From assembly GCA_963751355.1 (NCBI GenBank), contig CAVVVS010000137.1:135008-199007 (forward strand): 64,000 nt of DNA, given 5' to 3'. Source of the DNA: CAVVVS01 sp963751355 (lineage in GTDB: Bacteria; Bacteroidota; Ignavibacteria; Ignavibacteriales; Ignavibacteriaceae). The notes under the pieces are model-generated. The model did no database searches, was not told the DNA's origin, and saw only the letters and a list, made by a program, of their open reading frames with translations. Numbering within the stretch: the stretch's first letter is position 1; each line of letters begins with the position of its first letter. This document shows, piece after piece, positions 58,625 to 64,000 of this stretch. The position numbers and the translations under genes were made by a program.

Positions 58625-59050
58625 TTATTTCAGGTTTAGTCTTCTAACTATATATTCTATAATCGCATTGTTTTTTAACTCTTCCCGGATGGAAAATTCA
58701 ATTCGGTAGGTTATAAATTTTGCAAGTTCATTTACAATATCATAATTAGATACATTTAATCTTTCCTGTTGCAGATACTCATCAAAAGCCTTCAGTAATG
58801 GCTTCCCGTCAATATGAATTTTGAATATCCAGCTTTGATTGTAGGGAGTATTTATCCTGTTTTTCTCTGCAATTTCAGATATAAAATGCCTTTTAACCTG
58901 CAGCAATTCTGCGATTTTGGTTATAAGATCATCAGTAAATCCCCGGGATCCATTCTCAAGGTGCGAGTAATGACCTCTGGAAATTCCAAGAGCTTGGGCC
59001 ATATCGTCGGCGGTTAAATTTTTCTTTTTTCGTAATACTTGTAGCGTCAT
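58625..59050 (-). CDS. XRE-family regulator of the replication module
   Basis: About 141 residues from ATG 59050 (an alternative ATG is at 59056). N-terminal HTH: LRKKKNLTADDMAQALGISRGHYSHLENGSRGFTDDL, then a helical C-terminal domain. The AATGTGTC palindrome 43 bp upstream is its likely operator. It is 29 bp upstream of the DUF5659 gene on the same strand and so probably leads the replication operon. Confidence 0.85.
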   Translation of the reverse strand: MTLQVLRKKKNLTADDMAQALGISRGHYSHLENGSRGFTDDLITKIAELLQVKRHFISEIAEKNRINTPYNQSWIFKIHIDGKPLLKAFDEYLQQERLNVSNYDIVNELAKFITYRIEFSIREELKNNAIIEYIVRRLNLK

Positions 59051-59092
59051 AAACATAATCTATTATTACATTTAATATAAGTAATTATAATG

Positions 59093-59110
59093 AATGTGTC
59101 AAGACACATT
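59093..59110. promoter_or_regulatory. Perfect palindrome upstream of the XRE gene
   Basis: AATGTGTC-AA-GACACATT (59093-59110), 8-bp arms with a 2-bp centre, located 36-43 bp before the XRE start codons. A typical Cro-type operator; autoregulation is inferred. Confidence 0.65.
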
Positions 59111-59532
59111 GGCAAGAAATATAAAATATTTACCATTTTCGCTAAATAATAAGATTTAGGTCGGTTCTTTTTAGATTTTGTAGTATTGCATCTGGGGCAA
59201 AGCTAAATTTTTTACCGCCAGCCATAAAGCCAAAAACTCAAATGATTTTATTTTTGGAAATTCCAGATATTATCTTCTTTACGTATAATTATCTCCGCCC
59301 GGTGTTCAATACCCGCATATCAATGAGAAAGCTACTGTCTTATTGAATTCTAATTTAAGGTTATTATAAATCATTTATATTTCCTTCATATTTTAAACTT
59401 ACCGGGTATGATTCCTCGGACTCTCCTGTTTTTTTTGTTACGTTATTGTTTAATAACTTTTTGATTAACTATTTTTTATTTTAAAATAGAGTGGGGGTAC
59501 ATCCTGCCGGAAGCACCCCGTTTTAGAAGTAA
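59111..59532. other. Non-coding gap, no gene seen
   Basis: About 420 bp with only very short frames. Contains homopolymer tracts and, at 59494-59521, a GGGGT...ACCCC pair that could weakly terminate the minus-strand gene ending at 59533. No family match seen. Confidence 0.4.
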
Positions 59533-60255
59533 TCAGATATTCTTTAGGATTTCTTTATCACAGTCATTCATCATATTATCTATAAATAATCTTAAATCAC
59601 CGAATAATGAAAACTTATTTTGTATTAGAAATGAAAACAGAAGCATATTACCAGAATTAGTAACCAAATGTTTTGCAGTTACAGTTTCTAAATAATACCA
59701 GTTATAATCCTGCGGGGTAATGAATTCAGATGTTAAGGTATTTTGAATTTTTTCTAAGTAACTTTTTTGGAAATCCCAATAAGCTTCATACTTATTATCT
59801 GGGCAATTAGCTGATGGTCCAAGTATGCCCAAATCGACTAGGATTAAGTTGGAAGGAAAAAATCGAAATGTTGGAAAGAAATATGTATAATATACCCTTT
59901 TTATAGTACCTTCAACTCCGGCTATCATAACGGGTATTTTTTGAAGATCTGCAACTGGAATATCATAGCAATCCTGACGTGGAAAAATTAATGCTGCTCC
60001 TGATAAGATATCATTTTTATAACAAACGTCACGCTTCCCCCATTCAATTGGACTGTTTTTATAAAATACCTGATATTTAAAAAAATCGTTTTCTTTAACT
60101 ACTGCTTTAAAATTAGTTGAATTATTAAAAAGTGAAACCGTTTTCTTTATTGAACTTTCGAAAGCATACATTGGATAATTCATGATACTAGAATAATCAA
60201 TTGTTTCTAGGTTTTTATTTGTAATTATTTTACTATTCAGATTTAAATTTACCAT
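59533..60255 (-). CDS. Hypothetical protein paired with the DUF5131 gene
   Basis: Start at ATG 60255 (MVNLNLNS), preceded by AAAAGGAC; a longer frame to 60324 lacks a site. 240 residues, no signal. Aromatic- and Asn-rich: YPMYAFESSIKKTVSLF, YYTYFFPTFRFFPSNLILVDLG, DYNWYYLETVTAKHLVTNSG. I do not recognise the family. It follows the Gp37/Gp68 gene by 243 bp on the same strand and may serve the same element. Confidence 0.55.
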   Translation of the reverse strand: MVNLNLNSKIITNKNLETIDYSSIMNYPMYAFESSIKKTVSLFNNSTNFKAVVKENDFFKYQVFYKNSPIEWGKRDVCYKNDILSGAALIFPRQDCYDIPVADLQKIPVMIAGVEGTIKRVYYTYFFPTFRFFPSNLILVDLGILGPSANCPDNKYEAYWDFQKSYLEKIQNTLTSEFITPQDYNWYYLETVTAKHLVTNSGNMLLFSFLIQNKFSLFGDLRLFIDNMMNDCDKEILKNI

Positions 60256-60497
60256 TTTTAATGTCCTTTTAATATAAATTTTGATAATTGAATTGACCAA
60301 ACTGGTCTTACTTATATAAGTCATTTTTTTATTTTATCTCCTCTCGTAATTCCATCCAGAGCTTACCCAAATTGTTTTTCCCCTCCCAGGTACCATTGTT
60401 GTTTACTATTCCCCAAAACCTTGATAACTCTATAGGATGGGAAGTACAATTTTGTAGTCAAAAGCAAGAGGTGTTGTAGCTGCACTGGCGGCATTTA

Positions 60498-61217
60498 TTA
60501 TTCAATGCCACCGACTTCGGGCATATCATCATAAGTTCTGTCATTTAGCTCTCTGCCCGTTTTCTTTTTATTTGTTCCGCCCCATTGCTTAAAGAAAAAC
60601 TTAACCCCCTTTTTCTTGCATTGATTCATTATATTGTCCACCCATTCGGATTCCATAATTCTTGCTTTCTTTCCGCTTTCCCCTCCGACAATTACCCAGT
60701 CTATATTTTTCAGAGGAAGTCTTGATAATGGGCCCAGCAAAGGTTCACACGACAGGAATTTTATTTTTGCATTTGTTCTTTTTAATAATCTTATCCTGTC
60801 ATAAAAATTATTATTCTCAACCGAAACGCCCATCCAAATATTATCTGTCCATACTAATTCCTTATTATATTTTAGTAATATGTCGGCCCGTTTTGTCAGA
60901 ATCTGAAAAACATGCTGGGGATTTTCGTTCATAACCTTAAATACTTTTTGAATATATTCCAGAGGAATATTCTTATGGAATAAGTCGCTCATTGAATTAA
61001 CAAAAACTATTTTGGGTTTTTTCCAAGTATATGGAATCTTTAAAGTATTTTCATGCAAAGTTAATTTGAATCCATTATTATATTTTTCAGTTCCCATTGC
61101 CTGAAGTCTTTTGGCCATTATTTCCGCATAACAAATTTTGCAGCCTGCAGAAATCTTATCGCACCCGGTTGTCGGGTTCCAAGTAAATTTAGTCCATTCG
61201 ATTTTAGATTGTGTCAT
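60498..61217 (-). CDS. Gp37/Gp68-family (DUF5131) radical-SAM-like protein
   Basis: 239 residues. TKFTWNPTTGCDKISAGCKICYAEIMAKRL carries Cys19, Cys26 and Cys29, the CX6CX2C cluster ligand of DUF5131 proteins first named from phages. Other family parts are VFVNSMSDLFHKNIP, HVFQILTKRADILL, MGVSVENNNFYDRI, FLSCEPLLGPL, WVIVGGESGKKARIME and KFFFKQWGG. Likely binds an iron-sulfur cluster; its reaction is not established. AAAGGAAAA lies before the start. Typical cargo of phages and islands. Confidence 0.88.
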   Translation of the reverse strand: MTQSKIEWTKFTWNPTTGCDKISAGCKICYAEIMAKRLQAMGTEKYNNGFKLTLHENTLKIPYTWKKPKIVFVNSMSDLFHKNIPLEYIQKVFKVMNENPQHVFQILTKRADILLKYNKELVWTDNIWMGVSVENNNFYDRIRLLKRTNAKIKFLSCEPLLGPLSRLPLKNIDWVIVGGESGKKARIMESEWVDNIMNQCKKKGVKFFFKQWGGTNKKKTGRELNDRTYDDMPEVGGIE

Positions 61218-61313
61218 TTTTTTTCCTTTTAATTAAATTTTTTTTGTTTATTACCTAAATAGATACGGTTAGCAATTTTGCCACCTAAAAATGTAAAATT
61301 TGATTAATCCTCC

Positions 61314-61354
61314 TTTTTGAAAAAATTAAAAAAAAAGCTGAACTCAGGTTCAGC
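61314..61354 (-). terminator. Intrinsic terminator, distal copy
   Basis: Minus strand: GCTGAAC-CTGA-GTTCAGC hairpin (61337-61354) followed by T9. Identical over 41 bp to the copy at 61416-61456, the pair spaced by 102 bp. Confidence 0.8.
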
Positions 61355-61415
61355 TTGCATAAATAAGTTAGTTTTTATTATATATAGGTAAAACTGAAGC
61401 AGAATATAACCTCCA

Positions 61416-61456
61416 TTTTTGAAAAAATTAAAAAAAAAGCTGAACTCAGGTTCAGC
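61416..61456 (-). terminator. Intrinsic terminator, proximal copy
   Basis: Minus strand: the same 7-bp stem, 4-nt loop hairpin (61439-61456) followed by T9, 26 bp after the stop of the HTH gene at 61483. Perfect direct repeat of the distal copy, making a tandem terminator. Confidence 0.85.
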
Positions 61457-61482
61457 CCGTATGAATATTTTTTTTTAGAGTT

Positions 61483-62817
61483 TTATTTAGATATTAACTC
61501 TTTAATAATTTTGGATTCTTTTAGTTTATTTATCGCTTTTTTAATTGTTTTGCTGACATTTGCTTGAGTAACATTAAAAATCTTAGCAATTTCTTCCTGA
61601 TTTCTACCTTCCCAAAAAAAATAATAAATATAGTTTAATTCACGTTGTGTACAAACTTTCTTTAATTCCTCAGTAAATTCGGAGCTATCATTGCCCATGA
61701 CCTCCAAAAATAACTTTGGTATTTTTTCCGGATTAACAATATTTTCAGATTCTATATTGTTTATGATATCTTCTTTATCTTCACCGGAATAATTTTTATT
61801 ATAATATTTATCATCTTCTTCTTTATCAGATAAAATTGAACAGAAGATAGGATAAAATAAAAGATATTTTTTTATTCTAGTCCTATACTTATTGCGTTTT
61901 TCCCTCCTTGCTTTCAAAAACATTTCATTTATTTGTGTTTCTTTTTCAGGTCTATAAATTTCAAAATTTAAGAAATTCTGAAATTCATCCTTCTCCATAC
62001 GAAAATATTTCATTAGAATCGGTTCTAAAACGGGTAGTCTATAATCCAATTCTTTTAAACCAATATTCATTACAATAAATAATCTTCTTTCAGTCTGTTT
62101 CAGATCATATCTTGACACAAGTGTTTTATATACCTCTTTTGAAAACTCGGATAAATACCAATGCCTCATTTTCTCACAAATTCTTAAAAACCATTGATTT
62201 AGTACTTCTTTGTCGGATAATTCATTATAAATCCATTTTAATCCATCAATTTTTTGTGATAATTCGAAATTTTTATATTGATTTAGTTTTGTTAACCATC
62301 CTTGAAGATGATTTTGAACATTCTTACTCTTAACTTTTTCTAAAGTTTGAAGTATGTTAATTAATTCTTTATATAAATAGTCAATTTTTTCTTCAATTTC
62401 ATTGGTTAAATTTAAATTTAAATTTGATTTGTTAACTTCACAATTCAATAATAAATCACGAACTTTTAAGAGAATGTCTTTTAGAATAGGCCTCCTCTTT
62501 CGAACCTCGTTTGAGGGATCTTCAGGATAAAATTCATTTTTAATTTTTGAAAGATTTATGTTTTCTGGATCTAAACTACTTACTACAGAATAAGTTTTAC
62601 GCAATTTATTTTCCCAAAAGCCAATCAAATCCAGAAACCTTAAACTTTCTTTTAAATCATTTTTAAAAATATAATCCGTGTATATATTTGACATATTGTT
62701 GTCATTAAATTTAATCTGGGCTAGTAAGTTTTCAAAGATTTTATCTCGGTCATAGTAATTGTTATTCCTACCAGATTTGGTCCTGAATTCTGGAAATTCT
62801 CGAATTTTTAATCCCAC
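61483..62817 (-). CDS. Large HTH protein with sigma-region-4-like C terminus
   Basis: 444 residues, GTG start at 62817 inside the end of the upstream gene (10-bp overlap). The N-terminal 370 residues are helical and highly charged (RYDLKQTERRLFIVMNIGLKEL, KARREKRNKYRTRIKKYLLF), with no recognised domain. The last 60 residues, TQRELNYIYYFFWEGRNQEEIAKIFNVTQANVSKTIKKAINKLKES, match sigma-70 region 4/LuxR-like HTH. Probably a DNA-binding regulator of the element. Followed by a duplicated terminator. Confidence 0.75.
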   Translation of the reverse strand: MGLKIREFPEFRTKSGRNNNYYDRDKIFENLLAQIKFNDNNMSNIYTDYIFKNDLKESLRFLDLIGFWENKLRKTYSVVSSLDPENINLSKIKNEFYPEDPSNEVRKRRPILKDILLKVRDLLLNCEVNKSNLNLNLTNEIEEKIDYLYKELINILQTLEKVKSKNVQNHLQGWLTKLNQYKNFELSQKIDGLKWIYNELSDKEVLNQWFLRICEKMRHWYLSEFSKEVYKTLVSRYDLKQTERRLFIVMNIGLKELDYRLPVLEPILMKYFRMEKDEFQNFLNFEIYRPEKETQINEMFLKARREKRNKYRTRIKKYLLFYPIFCSILSDKEEDDKYYNKNYSGEDKEDIINNIESENIVNPEKIPKLFLEVMGNDSSEFTEELKKVCTQRELNYIYYFFWEGRNQEEIAKIFNVTQANVSKTIKKAINKLKESKIIKELISK

Positions 62818-63107
62818 TTTGTGTAATGTAAGATATTCTTTTTAAAATTATCCCTATCCTTTTTAAATTTCCTTTTGGATATCAATTTGGTGATATAGTA
62901 GAAATTCATCATTAAAATGATGATATCCATTTTTTCACTATTATAGTCATACCGTTTAGAAATTGTATTCCAAAATATTTCAGAGTTGAAAATGTTCTGA
63001 ACTTTCGGATGAAATAACCTTATCGGCAAATTAAAGTCAAGTACCAGATCATTTACCTGATTTACGGTTACTTCGTCAAACAATCCCGTTAGGTCGTTCA
63101 AATTCAT
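62808..63107 (-). CDS. Small hypothetical protein, coupled to the HTH gene
   Basis: 99 residues, ATG 63107. LTGLFDEVTVNQVNDLVLDFNLP, SEIFWNTISKRYDYNSEKMDIIILMMNFYYI, then a basic tail (SKRKFKKDRDNFKKN). Overlaps the sigma-like gene by 10 bp, so co-translated. No family recognised; perhaps an anti-sigma-type or partner protein, by context only. Confidence 0.6.
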   Translation of the reverse strand: MNLNDLTGLFDEVTVNQVNDLVLDFNLPIRLFHPKVQNIFNSEIFWNTISKRYDYNSEKMDIIILMMNFYYITKLISKRKFKKDRDNFKKNILHYTKWD

Positions 63108-63214
63108 TTCTATCTATATTTATTTATAAAAATCTATGTTATCAAATAAAAGTTATTGATATTAATATTATTTTAATATTTAATTAATATACCTATAAAT
63201 TAAATATCGTAAAA

Positions 63215-63838
63215 ATGAACGCTGAGAAACTATTAACGAAGCTGATCAAGAAAAATATCAAAGAAAAAGACTGGCAGAAACTTGCTGAAGCAATGCCGGC
63301 AACAGCTGAATTTCCTGTCAACAAATCTTTGCAATATAAAGGCTGGCATTTATCAGGTAATTATTATTCAGAACATAAGAAATATACTGAAGCTATAAAA
63401 GCGTATAATAAAGCTCGGGTTATTAGGCCATCGGTTATAATTGTATTTGATAAATTAATCTTATCAATAGATTCTTTTTTCAGAACCAACAGAGAATTAT
63501 TTTCCAAATCTGATTTACAGAAATTTAAAGCAGCATTGCTGCCGATTATTAATTACCATTCTGTGAATTTCCCCAAGCAGAAATCTGTTGTCGGAACAGG
63601 GGAGAGGATACTAAATAAAATTGATTACAGAATGAAATTCGAAGCACCTGATATGGCAGAATCGCCGGTTACATACCAGGTACAACAAATTTATGATGCC
63701 TTATATGGTGATATGACTGCAATTGAAGTTCAGAATGAATTTGCCAGATTACTAGCCCCAATATTAGGGGAGAAACTTAAAGAGAAGAAGTCAAAAAAGA
63801 AAAAAGATACCAAAGATAAAAAGAAAGCCGAAAAGTGA
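63215..63838 (+). CDS. TPR-like protein with lysine-rich tail
   Basis: 207 residues. A tetratricopeptide-like pair of helices, GWHLSGNYYSEHKKYTEAIKAYNKARVIRPS, at about residues 43-73, a middle helical region, and a C-terminal 20-residue tail made almost wholly of Lys, Asp and Glu (KSKKKKDTKDKKKAEK). Divergent from the HTH operon, 107 bp apart. A nucleic-acid or partner-binding scaffold is a guess. Confidence 0.7.
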   Translation: MNAEKLLTKLIKKNIKEKDWQKLAEAMPATAEFPVNKSLQYKGWHLSGNYYSEHKKYTEAIKAYNKARVIRPSVIIVFDKLILSIDSFFRTNRELFSKSDLQKFKAALLPIINYHSVNFPKQKSVVGTGERILNKIDYRMKFEAPDMAESPVTYQVQQIYDALYGDMTAIEVQNEFARLLAPILGEKLKEKKSKKKKDTKDKKKAEK

Positions 63839-63840
63839 TA

Positions 63841-63999
63841 TTATTTTGATCTTTTTAACATACGTAATTTCGCTGTATAAGGTAATTGATATAAATCGCA
63901 AAACTGATCAATATTTAGGTTCAATTGTTTTTTCCCACGAGCTAAGCAACTAAAAAATACTGGTACTGTGAACTGAAAAAAGTTCGAAGTTTCGGGTCT
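63841..63999 (-). CDS. 3' end of a minus-strand gene running off the window
   Basis: An uninterrupted minus-strand frame of 52 codons from the window edge to TAA at 63841-63843, reading FFQFTVPVFFSCLARGKKQL and then LNLNIDQFCDLYQLPYTAKL. It begins upstream of the window, so function cannot be stated. It ends 2 bp after the stop of the TPR-like gene on the other strand, a normal tail-to-tail spacing. Confidence 0.5.
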   Translation of the reverse strand, partial: RPETSNFFQFTVPVFFSCLARGKKQLNLNIDQFCDLYQLPYTAKLRMLKRSK

Positions 64000-64000
64000 C

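Noticed and set aside
61314..61456. A CRISPR or other array.
   Set aside because: Only two copies, each an intrinsic terminator; no regular spacers.

Overview
The window looks like a chromosomal piece of an AT-rich member of the Bacteroidota/Ignavibacteriota lineage. Evidence is seen directly: type IX secretion C-terminal signals of the form YPNPFNP (near 10.6 and 20.1 kb), a PorV-like outer-membrane protein, TonB receptors with an N-terminal carboxypeptidase-regulatory-like domain, and promoters with normal TTGACA/TATATT boxes. Placement below phylum level is inference.

Region 1 (1-44.6 kb) is a large carbohydrate-use locus, almost all on the plus strand. It begins with a NagB-like sugar-phosphate isomerase, a PfkB kinase, an APC permease, a large glycosidase, a sodium:solute symporter and a cytosolic amidohydrolase. 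A DeoR repressor at 10.9-11.7 kb is divergent from an outer-membrane capture block: TonB receptor, FN3/T9SS protein, PorV-like protein, lipoprotein beta-propeller and LamG/T9SS protein. Next come an exported amidohydrolase, a GH36 alpha-galactosidase, a FucI-like isomerase, an aldose-epimerase-like protein, a class II aldolase, an FGGY kinase, a mannitol-dehydrogenase-family enzyme, E2 and fused E1 of a 2-oxoacid dehydrogenase, and an MDR dehydrogenase. A compact tagatose-type module ends the region: AgaS-like SIS isomerase, GH36 lipoprotein, Tat-exported protein, GatZ-like subunit, EamA transporter, PfkB kinase and GatY-like aldolase. The likely logic is export of alpha-galactosidases, uptake of galactose- or galactosamine-type sugars without a PTS, and breakdown through tagatose phosphates to triose phosphates. 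About a dozen genes between 2 and 33 kb carry frameshifts or in-frame stops, whereas 33-44.6 kb is clean.

Region 2 (44.6-47 kb) is decayed: a secreted-protein pseudogene with three in-frame TGA codons, then a scrambled tRNA-Lys-like remnant at 46.4-46.5 kb, which may mark the edge of an accessory island.

Region 3 (47-64 kb) is accessory DNA. The most interesting item is a TIR-like gene followed by a caspase-like protease (50.2-51.6 kb), the arrangement of a caspase-effector (type IV) Thoeris immune system. Directly upstream an IS21-family element (47386-50014) has inserted with a perfect 6-bp target duplication into a third gene. Removing the element and one duplication restores an uninterrupted 154-residue protein of unknown function that precedes the TIR gene by 47 bp. 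Further right are an EcsC-family gene with a divergent XRE regulator, a gene with a C-terminal beta-clamp-binding motif flanked by repeated near-palindromes, a NADAR-domain gene with an unknown partner, a GC-rich repeat cluster next to a primase-helicase gene (origin-like), an XRE regulator with its own palindrome, a Gp37/Gp68 (DUF5131) radical-SAM-like gene, a duplicated terminator, and a sigma-region-4-like HTH protein. No integrase, CRISPR array or rRNA was seen.
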